From the NCBI GenBank assembly GCA_963731105.1, contig CAVSUM010000023.1:1-64000 (forward strand): a stretch of DNA of 64,000 nt. Reading direction: 5' to 3'. Under the pieces are notes generated by a model. The model saw nothing but the letters and a program-made list of their open reading frames with translations. It had not been told where the DNA came from and did no database searches. Source of the DNA: RPQJ01 sp963731105 (GTDB lineage Bacteria; Pseudomonadota; Gammaproteobacteria; Steroidobacterales; Steroidobacteraceae). A program made the translations under genes and the position numbers. Positions 55,860 to 64,000 of the stretch are shown here, piece by piece. Positions within the stretch are counted from its first letter, which is position 1. Each line of letters starts with the position of its first letter.

Positions 55860-57347
55860 ATGACGAAGACGGTCACATCCCCGGGCGCCGGGACCGGCCA
55901 GCGCACCACTGGCAACACGGCCGCGCGCTACCAGGCCGGCGTGCTCAAGTACAAGGAAATGGGCTACTGGGTGCCCGACTACGAGCCGAAGGACACCGAC
56001 CTGATCGCGGTGTTCCGCATCACGCCGCAGGAGGGCGTCGACCCCGAGGAGGCCGCGGCGGCCGTCGCCGGCGAGTCCTCCACCGCGACCTGGACCGTGG
56101 TGTGGACCGACCGGCTCACCGCCTGCGAGAACTATCGCGCCAAGGCGTACGAGGTGCGGCCGGTGCCCGGCATCGAGGGCCAGTACTTCGCCTGGGTCGC
56201 CTACGAGCTCGACCTGTTCGAGGAGGGCTCCATCGCCAACCTCACCGCCTCGATCATCGGCAACGTGTTCAGCTTCAAGCCGCTCAAGGCCGCGCGCCTC
56301 GAGGACATGCGGCTGCCCGTGGCGTACCTGAAGACCTTCAAGGGGCCGCCGACCGGGATCGTCGTCGAGCGCGAGCGACTCGACAAGTACGGCCGGCCGC
56401 TGCTCGGCGCCACCATCAAGCCGAAGCTCGGCCTGTCGGGCAAGAACTACGGCCGCGTGGTGTACGAGGCGCTGCTCGGCGGGCTCGACTTCACCAAGGA
56501 CGACGAGAACATCAACTCGCAGCCGTTCATGCACTGGCGCGACCGCTTCCTGTTCTGCATGGAGGCGGTGCAGAAGGCGCAGGCGGCGAGCGGCGAGGTG
56601 AAGGGCCACTACCTCAACATCACCGCGGGCACCATGGAGGAGCTGTACAAGCGCGCCGAGTTCGCGCGCGACCTCGGCTCCTGCATCATCATGGTCGACC
56701 TGATCATCGGCTGGACCGCGATCCAGTCGATCTCCAACTGGGCGCGCGACAACGACATGATCCTGCACATGCACCGTGCGGGCCACGGCACCTACACGCG
56801 CCAGAAGAACCACGGCATCTCGTTCCGGGTGATCGCCAAGTGGCTGCGCCTCGCGGGCGTCGACCACCTGCACACCGGCACCGCGGTCGGCAAGCTCGAG
56901 GGCGACCCGATGACCGTGCAGGGCTACTACAACGTCTGCCGCGACAGCTACACGAAGCAGGACCTCCCCCGCGGGCTGTTCTTCGACCAGGACTGGGCGG
57001 GGCTGCGCAAGGTGATGCCGGTCGCTTCCGGCGGCATCCATGCCGGGCAGATGCACCAGTTGCTGGATCTGTTCGGCGACGACGTGGTGCTGCAGTTCGG
57101 CGGCGGCACGATCGGCCACCCGATGGGCATCCAGGCCGGCGCGCAGGCCAACCGCGTCGCGCTCGAGACCATGGTGCTCGCGCGCAACGAGGGCCGCGAC
57201 ATCCGCAACGAGGGGCCGCAGATCCTCGCCGACGCGGCGAAGACCTGCCGGCCGCTCGAGGCCGCGCTCTCGACCTGGAAGGACGTCACGTTCAACTATG
57301 CCTCGACCGACACGTCGGACTTCGTGCCGACCGTGAGCGTCGCCTGA
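55860..57347 (+). CDS. cbbL: RuBisCO large subunit, red-type form I (IC-like)
   Basis: A 495-residue intact large subunit. The N-terminal region YWVPDYEPKDTDLIAVFRITPQEGVDPEEAAAAVAGESSTATWTVVWTDRLT is red-type. Active-site elements are present: TIKPKLG with Lys 187, GGLDFTKDDENIN with the carbamylated Lys 213, HMHRAGHGTYTRQ, loop 6 TGTAVGKLEGD, SGGIHAGQMHQL and LQFGGGTIGHPMG. A cbbX gene follows, as expected for red-type enzymes. No carboxysome genes are near, so the enzyme is probably free in the cytoplasm. It has a strong ribosome site (GAGGAGGGCGG) before the ATG. Confidence 0.97.
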   Translation: MTKTVTSPGAGTGQRTTGNTAARYQAGVLKYKEMGYWVPDYEPKDTDLIAVFRITPQEGVDPEEAAAAVAGESSTATWTVVWTDRLTACENYRAKAYEVRPVPGIEGQYFAWVAYELDLFEEGSIANLTASIIGNVFSFKPLKAARLEDMRLPVAYLKTFKGPPTGIVVERERLDKYGRPLLGATIKPKLGLSGKNYGRVVYEALLGGLDFTKDDENINSQPFMHWRDRFLFCMEAVQKAQAASGEVKGHYLNITAGTMEELYKRAEFARDLGSCIIMVDLIIGWTAIQSISNWARDNDMILHMHRAGHGTYTRQKNHGISFRVIAKWLRLAGVDHLHTGTAVGKLEGDPMTVQGYYNVCRDSYTKQDLPRGLFFDQDWAGLRKVMPVASGGIHAGQMHQLLDLFGDDVVLQFGGGTIGHPMGIQAGAQANRVALETMVLARNEGRDIRNEGPQILADAAKTCRPLEAALSTWKDVTFNYASTDTSDFVPTVSVA

Positions 57348-57357
57348 GGAGACCGCC

Positions 57358-57744
57358 ATGCGCATCACACAAGGCACCTTCTCGTTCCTGCCGGACCTGA
57401 CCGACGAGCAGATCGCCCGCCAGGTGGACTACGCGCTCGCCCAGGGCTGGGCGGTGTCGCTCGAGTACACCGACGACCCGCACCCGCGCAACGTCTACTG
57501 GGAGATGTGGGGCCTGCCCATGTTCGACCTCAAGGACCCCGCCGGCGTGCTCGGCGAGCTGCGCGAGTGCCGCAAGGCGCACCCCGACTGCTACATCAAG
57601 CTGAACGCGTTCGATTCGACGCGCGGCTTCGAGAGCATGCGGCTGTCGTTCATGGTGCACCGGCCACCGGTCGAGGCGCGCTACAAGCTGCGCCGCGAGG
57701 AAGGGCCGGCGCGGCTCATCCGCTACACCATCGAGCGCGTGTAG
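57358..57744 (+). CDS. cbbS: RuBisCO small subunit
   Basis: A 128-residue small subunit: MRITQGTFSFLPDLTDEQIARQVDYALAQGWAVSLEYTDDPHPRNVYWEMWGLPMFDLKDPAGVLGELRECRKAHPDCYIKLNAFDSTRGFESMRLSFMVHRP, read in motif order. The length and C-terminal extension (PPVEARYKLRREEGPARLIRYTIERV) fit red-type small subunits, whose C-terminal beta-hairpin fills the central pore of the hexadecamer. It starts 10 bp after the cbbL stop with GAGGAG as ribosome site and completes the L8S8 enzyme. Confidence 0.96.
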   Translation: MRITQGTFSFLPDLTDEQIARQVDYALAQGWAVSLEYTDDPHPRNVYWEMWGLPMFDLKDPAGVLGELRECRKAHPDCYIKLNAFDSTRGFESMRLSFMVHRPPVEARYKLRREEGPARLIRYTIERV

Positions 57745-57769
57745 CGCGCTGCGCGGGGCGGGCACGGCC

Positions 57770-58666
57770 ATGGGCGAGTCGATCGACCTCAAGTCCCTGC
57801 TCGCGGAATCGGGCGTCGCCGCGGTGCTCGACGAGCTCGACCGCGAGCTGGTCGGGCTCGCCCCGGTGAAGATGCGCATCCGCGAGATCGCCTCGCTGCT
57901 GGTGGTGGACAAGGCGCGCGCGGCGCTCGGCGTCGCGGGTGCCAAGCCCTCGCTGCACATGTGCTTCACCGGCAACCCCGGCACCGGCAAGACCACCGTC
58001 GCCATGCGGATGGCGACGATCCTGCACCGGCTCGGCCACGTGCGGAAGGGACACCTGGTGGCCGTGACGCGCGACGACCTCGTCGGCCAGTACATCGGCC
58101 ACACCGCGCCCAAGACCAAGGACGTGCTGAAACGCGCGATGGGCGGGGTGCTGTTCATCGACGAGGCCTACTACCTGTACCGCCCGGAGAACGAGCGCGA
58201 CTACGGCCAGGAAGCCATCGAGATCCTGATGCAGGTGATGGAGAACCAGCGCGAGGACCTGGTGGTGATCTTCGCCGGCTACAAGTCGCGCATGGACACC
58301 TTCTTCCAGTGCAACCCGGGCCTCGGCTCGCGCGTGGCACACCACATCGACTTCCCCGACTACTCGGTCGAGGAGCTGCAGGCGATCGCCGAGGGCATGG
58401 TGGCGGGCCTCGGCCTGCGGCTGTCCGATCCGGCGCGCACGGCACTCGGCCAGTACCTGGACCTGCGCCGCCTGCAGCCCAACTTCGCGAACGCCCGCTC
58501 GCTGCGCAATGCGCTCGACCGCGCACGGCTGCGGCAGGCGCGCCGCCTGCTCGAGGCCGGGCGGGTGGACGCCGACATGCTGATGACCATCGAGGCGGCG
58601 GACATTCGCGCCAGCCGCGTGTTCGACGCGGCGGCCACTGGCCGCACCGAGGAGGCCCCATGCTGA
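57770..58666 (+). CDS. cbbX: Red-type RuBisCO activase
   Basis: A 298-residue AAA+ protein: Walker A GNPGTGKTT at 68-76, Walker B VLFIDEAYYLYRPENERDYGQEA, pore and sensor regions LVAVTRDDLVGQYIGHTAPKTKDVLKRA and GLGSRVAHHIDFPDYSVEELQAIAE. CbbX hexamers pull on the C-terminus of red-type CbbL to remove inhibitory sugar phosphates. It lies 25 bp downstream of cbbS, and its stop overlaps the ATG of fbp by several bases, so the operon is continuous. Confidence 0.96.
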   Translation: MGESIDLKSLLAESGVAAVLDELDRELVGLAPVKMRIREIASLLVVDKARAALGVAGAKPSLHMCFTGNPGTGKTTVAMRMATILHRLGHVRKGHLVAVTRDDLVGQYIGHTAPKTKDVLKRAMGGVLFIDEAYYLYRPENERDYGQEAIEILMQVMENQREDLVVIFAGYKSRMDTFFQCNPGLGSRVAHHIDFPDYSVEELQAIAEGMVAGLGLRLSDPARTALGQYLDLRRLQPNFANARSLRNALDRARLRQARRLLEAGRVDADMLMTIEAADIRASRVFDAAATGRTEEAPC

Positions 58667-59721
58667 ATCCCGGCTACACGACCATCTCCAAGTTCCTCAT
58701 CCAGCAGGTGCCCGAGGGGCCGCACGGGCGCGAGCTCGCCGCGCTGCTGGTGGACGTGGCCGCGGTGATCAAGGCGATCTCGGCCGCCGTCGGCAAGGGC
58801 CCGCTGGTCGGCCTCGCCGGGCTCGCCGGCACCGAGAACACGCAGGGCGAGCAGCAGAAGCAGCTCGACATCCTCGCCGACGAGCTGTTCGCGCGCGGCG
58901 TCGAATGGAGCGAGCTGGTGGGCGCGCTCGCCTCGGAGGAGCGCGAGGACGTGCACTTCGTCGAGGGCAGCGGGCGCCTCGCGCTGGTGTACGACCCGCT
59001 CGACGGCTCGAACAACCTCGACGTCAACCTGCCGGTGGGCTCGATCTTCTCGGTGCTCGCGTTGCCCGACACTGCGCGCAACACGGGCGCAGTGCTGCAA
59101 CCGGGCACGCAGCAGCTCGCGGCGGGGTACGCGATCTACGGGCCATCGACGCAGGTCGTGATCACCGTGGGCCGCGGCACGCACGGCTTCACGCTCGACC
59201 GCGAGATCGGCAACTTCGTGCTGACCCACCCCGACATCCGCGTGCCGGAGGAGGGGTCCGACTACCTGATCAACGCGTCGAACCGCCGCTTCTGGGAGCC
59301 GCCGGTGACGCGCTACGTCGACGAGTGCAAGGCCGGCAAGGAGGGGCCGCGCGGCCGCGACTTCAACACGCGCTGGGTCGCCTCGATGGTGGCCGACGTG
59401 CACCGCATCCTGCTGCGCGGCGGCATCTACATGTACCCGCGCGACCAGAAGGCCGCGAACCGCGAAGGGCGCCTGCGCCTGCTGTACGAGGCCAACCCGA
59501 TGGCGATGATCGTCGAGCAGGCGGGCGGCCTCGCGTCGACCGGCCGCGGCCGCATCCTCGAGGTGCCGCCCGAGCGCATCCACCAGCGCGTGCCGGTGAT
59601 CCTCGGCTCGAAGGAAGAGGTGATGCGCGTCGAGCGCTACCACGCGGAGTACGACCGGGGCGAGGACCAGCCCTACAGCTCGCCGCTGTTCGGCGAGCGA
59701 TCGCTGTTCCGCAACGCCTGA
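58660..59721 (+). CDS. fbp: Fructose-1,6-bisphosphatase class I
   Basis: A 353-residue class I FBPase for the Calvin cycle and gluconeogenesis: QKQLDILADELFARGVEWSELVGALASEE (metal site Glu), LALVYDPLDGSNNLDVNLPVGSIFSV (DPLDGSxN metal motif), RWVASMVADVHRILLRGGIYMYPRDQK and LRLLYEANPMAMIVEQAGG. The start ATG 58660 overlaps the cbbX stop (ATGCTGA). It ends 22 bp before prkB. It may also act on sedoheptulose bisphosphate, as many Calvin-cycle FBPases do; no separate SBPase gene is seen. Confidence 0.95.
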   Translation: MLNPGYTTISKFLIQQVPEGPHGRELAALLVDVAAVIKAISAAVGKGPLVGLAGLAGTENTQGEQQKQLDILADELFARGVEWSELVGALASEEREDVHFVEGSGRLALVYDPLDGSNNLDVNLPVGSIFSVLALPDTARNTGAVLQPGTQQLAAGYAIYGPSTQVVITVGRGTHGFTLDREIGNFVLTHPDIRVPEEGSDYLINASNRRFWEPPVTRYVDECKAGKEGPRGRDFNTRWVASMVADVHRILLRGGIYMYPRDQKAANREGRLRLLYEANPMAMIVEQAGGLASTGRGRILEVPPERIHQRVPVILGSKEEVMRVERYHAEYDRGEDQPYSSPLFGERSLFRNA

Positions 59722-59743
59722 GCGGATCCAACGGAGCACAGAC

Positions 59744-60619
59744 ATGTCGGCCAGACATCCCATCATCGCGGTGACCGGTTCCTCGGGCGCCGGCACCTCC
59801 ACCGTCAAGACCACTTTCGAATGGATCTTCCGCCGCGAGAAGATCGACGCGGCGATCGTCGAAGGCGACGCGTTCCATCGCTTCGACCGCGCCGCGATGC
59901 GCCAGCAGATGAAGGAGGCCGAGGCGGCCGGCAACAAGAACTTCAGCCACTTCGGGCCCGAAGCCAACGTGTTCGGCGAGCTCGAGGCGCTGTTCAAGAG
60001 CTACTCGCTCTCCGGCCGCGGCCGCTCGCGCACCTACATCCACGATGCCGAGGAGGGCGCGAAGTACGGCGGCGAGCCCGGCACGTTCACCGAGTGGAAG
60101 GAGATCGGCGAGGGCTCCGACCTGCTGTTCTACGAGGGACTGCACGGCGCGGTGCAGACCGCCGAGCACGACGTCGCCCGGTACCCGGACCTGCTGATCG
60201 GCGTGGCGCCCTCGATCAACCTCGAGTGGATCCAGAAGCTGCACCGCGACCGGCGCACGCGCGGCTACTCGACCGAGGCCGTGGTGGACACGATCATGCG
60301 CCGCATGCCCGACTACGTGAACTACATCGTCCCGCAGTTCTCGCGCACGCACATCAACTTCCAGCGCGTGCCGACGGTCGACACGTCGAACCCGTTCATC
60401 GCGCAGGACATCCCGACCGCGGACGAGAGCTTCCTGATCGTCCGCTTCGCCAATCCGAAGGGCATCGATTTCCCGTACCTGCTGTCGATGGTGCACGACT
60501 CGTTCATGTCGCGGCCGAACACGCTGGTCCTGCCGGGCGGCAAGCTGCCGATCGCGATGCAGATCATCCTGACGCCGCTGATCCTGCGGATGATGGACAC
60601 GAAGAAGCGGGCCTACTGA
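59744..60619 (+). CDS. prkB: Phosphoribulokinase
   Basis: A 291-residue proteobacterial phosphoribulokinase: P-loop IIAVTGSSGAGTSTVKTTFEWIFRRE, IVEGDAFHRFDRAAMRQQM, FSHFGPEANVFGELEALFKSY, EGSDLLFYEGLHGAV, IGVAPSINLEWIQKLHRDRRTRGYSTEAVVDTIMRRMPDYVNYI and the C-terminal PGGKLPIAMQIILTPLILRMM. It makes ribulose-1,5-bisphosphate for RuBisCO. It is the last gene of the cbb operon; 40 bp separate it from the convergent P-ATPase gene, with no clear terminator there. Confidence 0.96.
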   Translation: MSARHPIIAVTGSSGAGTSTVKTTFEWIFRREKIDAAIVEGDAFHRFDRAAMRQQMKEAEAAGNKNFSHFGPEANVFGELEALFKSYSLSGRGRSRTYIHDAEEGAKYGGEPGTFTEWKEIGEGSDLLFYEGLHGAVQTAEHDVARYPDLLIGVAPSINLEWIQKLHRDRRTRGYSTEAVVDTIMRRMPDYVNYIVPQFSRTHINFQRVPTVDTSNPFIAQDIPTADESFLIVRFANPKGIDFPYLLSMVHDSFMSRPNTLVLPGGKLPIAMQIILTPLILRMMDTKKRAY

Positions 60620-60659
60620 GGCGCGGGTCGACGGGGCACCGTGACGGCTGGCGCGGCCG

Positions 60660-63347
60660 CTAACGTGGCCGCAGCGCCGCCTTCGCCGCGTCCAGCACGG
60701 GCAGCACGGTCGCCGCGACGCCCACCACGATTGCCCAGTCCGTGACGGTCAGGGCGAACGTGCGGAAGGGCGCCTGCAGCACCGGCAGGTACAGGACGAG
60801 CGCCAGCAGCATCACTTCCCACGCGACTGCCAGGTTCAGCCAGCGGTTGGCGAACGGCCGCCGCAGCACGGAAACCCGGTCCGAGCGATAGCTGTACGCC
60901 TTCAGGAACTGGATCAGCACCAGCGACACGAACGTCAGTGCCATCGCCTCCTGCAGTGGCCGGCCCGTGTGCAGCAGCCACGCGAACAGGCCGACGTTGA
61001 CGATCATCGACCAGGCGCCACCGACGAGCATCAGTGCGACGACCCGCGGTCCGAAGATCCCGCCGCGTGGGTCGCGGGGAGGGCGCTGCATCAGGTCGGC
61101 CTCGGGCGGATCCACTGCCAGTGCCAGCGCGGGCAGGCCATCCGTGGCCAGGTTCACGTAGAGGATCTGCACGGCCGTGAGCGGCAATGGCAGGCCGAGC
61201 AGGACCGTGCCCGCCATCAGGCCGATCTCGCCGACGTTCGACGACAGCAGGAACATCAGGTACTTCTTGATGTTGCCGAAGATGCCGCGGCCTTCCTCGA
61301 CCGCGGCCACGATCGACGCGAAGTTGTCGTCGGTCAAGGTCATGGCCGCGGCTTCACGCGCGACGTCCGTGCCGGTCACGCCCATCGCGATGCCGACGTC
61401 GGCCTTCTTCAGCGCGGGCGCGTCGTTGACACCGTCGCCGGTCATGGCGACCACGTGGCCGCGCTGCTGCAGCGCCTCGACCACCCGCAGCTTGTCGGCC
61501 GGCGACACCCGCGCAAAGACGTCGATCTGCGGCACCTCGCGCGCCAGCGCGGCGTCGTCGAGGGCGCCGAGCTCGGCGCCGGTGACCACCCGACCGTGCT
61601 TCAGCACGCCGATCTCGCGGGCAATGGACTCGGCCGTGAGCGGATGGTCGCCGGTGATCATCACCACCCGGATGCCGGCTCGTTCGCAGGTCTCGAGGGC
61701 AGCGCGTGCCTCGGGTCGCGGCGGATCGGACATGCCGACCAGGCCGAGCAGCGTCATCTGCGACTCGGCCGTGGCGGGCGTGGCGTCGGGACGGCTGGCG
61801 ACGGCCAGCACGCGCAGCGCGTCGCGAGCCATCTGCTGCGCGGCCTCGAGGATGCGCGCCCGCGCGGGCGCGTCGAGCGGCACCGGTCCTGCCGCGGCCT
61901 GCTCGGCGCTGCACGCGGCGAGAATGACCTCGGGCGCCCCCTTGGCAAAGGCGACGACGCCCTCGCTGCCCGCATGCAGCGTCGTCATGCGCTTCGACTC
62001 GGACGAGAACGGGATCTCATGCACGCGGGGCAGCGCGGCGCGCAGGTCCGTCTTGTGCAGCCCGGCCTTGGCGGCTGCCACGACCAGTGCGCCCTCGGTC
62101 GGGTCGCCCCGGATCGTCCAGGCATCCTGCGAGGTGTCGCGCACCAGGTGCGCGTCGGAGGCGAGGGCGCCCGCGGTGAGCAGTTCGCGCACCTGTCCGC
62201 CCATTGCGTCGGTGGTGCGCTGCGCCACGTCGAGCGCAGCGTCGCCGCAGCGGAATTCGCCGTCCGGTGCGTAACCAGCTCCGGTGACGTCGATGAACTG
62301 GCCGGCCACGTACAGGCGACGAACGGTCATCTCGTCGCGCGTCAACGTGCCGGTCTTGTCCGTGCAGATCACCGACGTGCTGCCGAGCGTCTCCACCGCG
62401 GCGAGCCGCCGCATCAGGGCGCGGCGCCGCACCAGGCGCTGCACGCCCAGTGCCAGTGAGATCGTGACGACCGCCGGCAGGGCTTCCGGCACCACGGCGA
62501 CCGCGAGCGCGATGCCGAACACCAGCATCTCGATGAACGGTTGGCCACGCACGAGGCCGAGTGCGACGATCAGTGCCACGACCGCGATCGCGGCCCGCGC
62601 CAGCTGGCGCCCCAGCTTGTCGAGGTTCACCTGCAGCGGCGTGCGGCCGACCTCGACGTCGAGCAGCATCTGCGCGATGCGGCCGAATTCCGTACGCGGC
62701 CCCGTCGCCGACACCACGGCCAGGCCGCGCCCGTACGTCAGGACGGTCCCCGCAAACACCATGTTGCGTCGTTCGGCGACCGGAGCGTCGGCTGCATAGA
62801 GCGTGTCGGCGTGCTTCGGGATCGGCGTCGATTCGCCGGTGAGGGCCGCCTCCTGCGCCTTCAGGTTGACCGCCCGCACCAGCCGGCCGTCGGCGGCGAT
62901 GCGGTTGCCTGCGTTGAGCACGAGCAGGTCGCCGGGCACCACGTCCCGCGCCGGCAGCTCGACCTCCTCTCCGTCACGGACGACGGTGGCGCGCGGGGCC
63001 GCCATCTCCCGCAGCGCATCGATGGCGCGCTCGGCGCGGAACTCCTGCACGAATCCGAGCAGCACGGCGAACAGCACGATCACCGTGATCGCGACGGCTT
63101 CGACGACGTGCCCGAGCAGCGCCGACAGTGCGGTCGCCACCAGCAGGATGACGATCAGCACGTTGCTGAACTGCGCGGCGAGCAACCGCCACGGCGAAGT
63201 CCGATGCGCGGCCTGCAGCACGTTCGGGCCGACGCTCTCGAGCCGACGTCGAGCTTCGTCCGCCGACAGGCCGCTGCGGCTCGACCCGAGGCAGCGAATG
63301 ACCTCTTCAGGGGCCTGCGCGTGCCACGATTGTGCGACGTCGGGCAT
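60660..63347 (-). CDS. Cation-translocating P-type ATPase (type II, Ca2+-like)
   Basis: An 895-residue type II P-ATPase. It has an N-terminal cation domain (WHAQAPEEVIRCLGSSRSGLSADEARRRLESVGPN), LTGES at 169-173, VVPEALPAVVTISLALG with PEALP at 287-291 in TM4, phosphorylation site CTDKTGTLT with Asp 330, KGAPE nucleotide domain, MTGDGVNDAPALKKADVG hinge, and NLATDGLPALALAVDPPEADLM in TM6. PEALP and N-x-x-TDG favour calcium or a related divalent cation (PMR1/SERCA-like). It is intact. ATG 63347 overlaps the TAA of the upstream epimerase gene by one base (TAATG). Confidence 0.9.
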   Translation of the reverse strand: MPDVAQSWHAQAPEEVIRCLGSSRSGLSADEARRRLESVGPNVLQAAHRTSPWRLLAAQFSNVLIVILLVATALSALLGHVVEAVAITVIVLFAVLLGFVQEFRAERAIDALREMAAPRATVVRDGEEVELPARDVVPGDLLVLNAGNRIAADGRLVRAVNLKAQEAALTGESTPIPKHADTLYAADAPVAERRNMVFAGTVLTYGRGLAVVSATGPRTEFGRIAQMLLDVEVGRTPLQVNLDKLGRQLARAAIAVVALIVALGLVRGQPFIEMLVFGIALAVAVVPEALPAVVTISLALGVQRLVRRRALMRRLAAVETLGSTSVICTDKTGTLTRDEMTVRRLYVAGQFIDVTGAGYAPDGEFRCGDAALDVAQRTTDAMGGQVRELLTAGALASDAHLVRDTSQDAWTIRGDPTEGALVVAAAKAGLHKTDLRAALPRVHEIPFSSESKRMTTLHAGSEGVVAFAKGAPEVILAACSAEQAAAGPVPLDAPARARILEAAQQMARDALRVLAVASRPDATPATAESQMTLLGLVGMSDPPRPEARAALETCERAGIRVVMITGDHPLTAESIAREIGVLKHGRVVTGAELGALDDAALAREVPQIDVFARVSPADKLRVVEALQQRGHVVAMTGDGVNDAPALKKADVGIAMGVTGTDVAREAAAMTLTDDNFASIVAAVEEGRGIFGNIKKYLMFLLSSNVGEIGLMAGTVLLGLPLPLTAVQILYVNLATDGLPALALAVDPPEADLMQRPPRDPRGGIFGPRVVALMLVGGAWSMIVNVGLFAWLLHTGRPLQEAMALTFVSLVLIQFLKAYSYRSDRVSVLRRPFANRWLNLAVAWEVMLLALVLYLPVLQAPFRTFALTVTDWAIVVGVAATVLPVLDAAKAALRPR

Positions 63348-64000
63348 TACGCAGACGCGGGACGGAATATCGCGGCGAGCGCGGGTTCCAGGTCGGGGTA
63401 ACGGAAGCGGAAGCCGGCATCGAGCAGGCGCCTGGGCAGCATGCGGTCGCTGACCAGCAGCAACTCCGACAGGTCGCCGAACAGCAACTTGAGCGCCGCC
63501 TCGGGCATCGGCAGCACGGTCGGGCGACCGAGCGCCCGGCCCAGCGCGCGCGTGAACTCCGCGTTGGTCACCGGGTTCGGCGCACCGGCGTTGTACACGC
63601 CGCGGGCCGCCGGGTTCTCGAGCAGCCACTGGCGATCGCGGCCAGGTCCTCGCGGTGGATCCACGGGAACCAGTGGCGGCCCGAGCCGAGCCGTCCGCCT
63701 GCGCCCATGCGGAACGCAGGCAGCATCTTCGCGAGCGCACCACCGTCTCGATCGAGCACCACCCCGATGCGCATGCGGCAGACCCGCGCGCCGTGCGCCG
63801 TGGCGCGCTCGGCCTCGGCCTCCCATGCCGCGCACAGGTCGTGCGTGAATCCGGGTGTCGGCGGCGTGTCCTCGGTGATCTCGCGGTCGCCCTGCTCGCC
63901 GTACCAGCCCACGGCCGAGGCGGAAATCAGCGCGGGTGGCGCGTGGCGTGCGCGACCGATCCACTCGACGACCCCGCGGGTCACGTCGATGCGCGAGTCG
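63347..64000 (-). CDS. TIGR01777-type (YfcH/SDR39U1) epimerase, partial, one frameshift
   Basis: The C-terminal ~215 residues of an NAD-dependent epimerase-like protein run off the right edge. Motifs: PPALISASAVGWYGEQGDREITEDTPP (catalytic YG region), FTHDLCAAWEAEAERA, RIGVVLDRDGGALAKMLPAFRMGAGGRLGSGRHWFPWIHREDLAAI and GVYNAGAPNPVTNAEFTRALG. All fit the TIGR01777 family. The frame breaks near 63630 (AAIA to QWLLENPAARGVYN). The gene is coupled to the P-ATPase gene by a TAATG overlap. Substrate unknown. Confidence 0.88.
   Translation of the reverse strand, partial: RLAHRRDPRGRRVDRSRTPRATRADFRLGRGLVRRAGRPRDHRGHAADTRIHARPVRGMGGRGRARHGARRAGLPHAHRGGARSRRWCAREDAACVPHGRRRTARLGPPLVPVDPPRGPGRDRQWLLENPAARGVYNAGAPNPVTNAEFTRALGRALGRPTVLPMPEAALKLLFGDLSELLLVSDRMLPRRLLDAGFRFRYPDLEPALAAIFRPASA

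Overview
The window is a high-GC, gene-dense chromosomal segment from a proteobacterium. The mix points to Gammaproteobacteria (a Steroidobacter/Nevskia-like or uncultured relative), but this is inference: red-type form I RuBisCO with CbbX, a RoxA-like dihaem cytochrome, wax ester synthase, surface-adhesin-E-like protein, AGCS transporter and TAxxxT-like -10 elements. I saw no rRNA, tRNA, CRISPR array, phage or insertion sequence. No gene-free stretch exceeds 300 bp.

Layout. 1-3.7 kb: amino-acid oxidase fragment, quinone oxidoreductase, SagB-like nitroreductase, glycerate kinase. 3.7-3.85 kb: a terminator hairpin flanked by inverted GCGGATA heptamer arrays. 3.85-15.1 kb: the most unusual block. 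A 1194-residue fusion of a PLP aminotransferase with an archaeal-type PEP carboxylase is divergent from an NfnAB-like / KorAB / tethered-ferredoxin operon. 15.2-22.2 kb: TIR-membrane protein, TolB/TPR membrane protein, RoxA-like cytochrome, catalase-like lipoprotein and an SMP-30-like protein. 22.2-27.6 kb: mtnPAB methionine salvage, a DUF2834-like membrane protein, a 29-codon micro-ORF made by a 195-bp tandem duplication, and an S9 peptidase. 27.7-36.1 kb: diiron protein, isoquinoline-oxidoreductase-like molybdoenzyme with a MocA-like gene, saccharopine-dehydrogenase-like protein, nadA-nadB. 36.1-54.7 kb: mixed metabolism, including a MerR / 2Fe-2S reductase / diiron protein / wax ester synthase cluster. 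54.8-60.6 kb: cbbR divergent from cbbL-cbbS-cbbX-fbp-prkB. 60.7-64 kb: a Ca2+-type P-ATPase and a partial epimerase.

How it fits together. Three carboxylation-related modules sit within 57 kb: RuBisCO with phosphoribulokinase and FBPase; the predicted PEP carboxylase fused to a transaminase (PEP to oxaloacetate to aspartate); and a reversible 2-oxoacid:ferredoxin oxidoreductase with its own NAD(P)H/ferredoxin reductase and ferredoxin. This suggests a facultative autotroph or mixotroph.

Quality note. Many otherwise intact genes are broken by single-base indels, densest at 17.4-21.5 kb, while the fusion gene, korAB, the cbb operon and the P-ATPase are clean. I read these mainly as long-read assembly errors. 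Frameshifted genes are annotated across the break.
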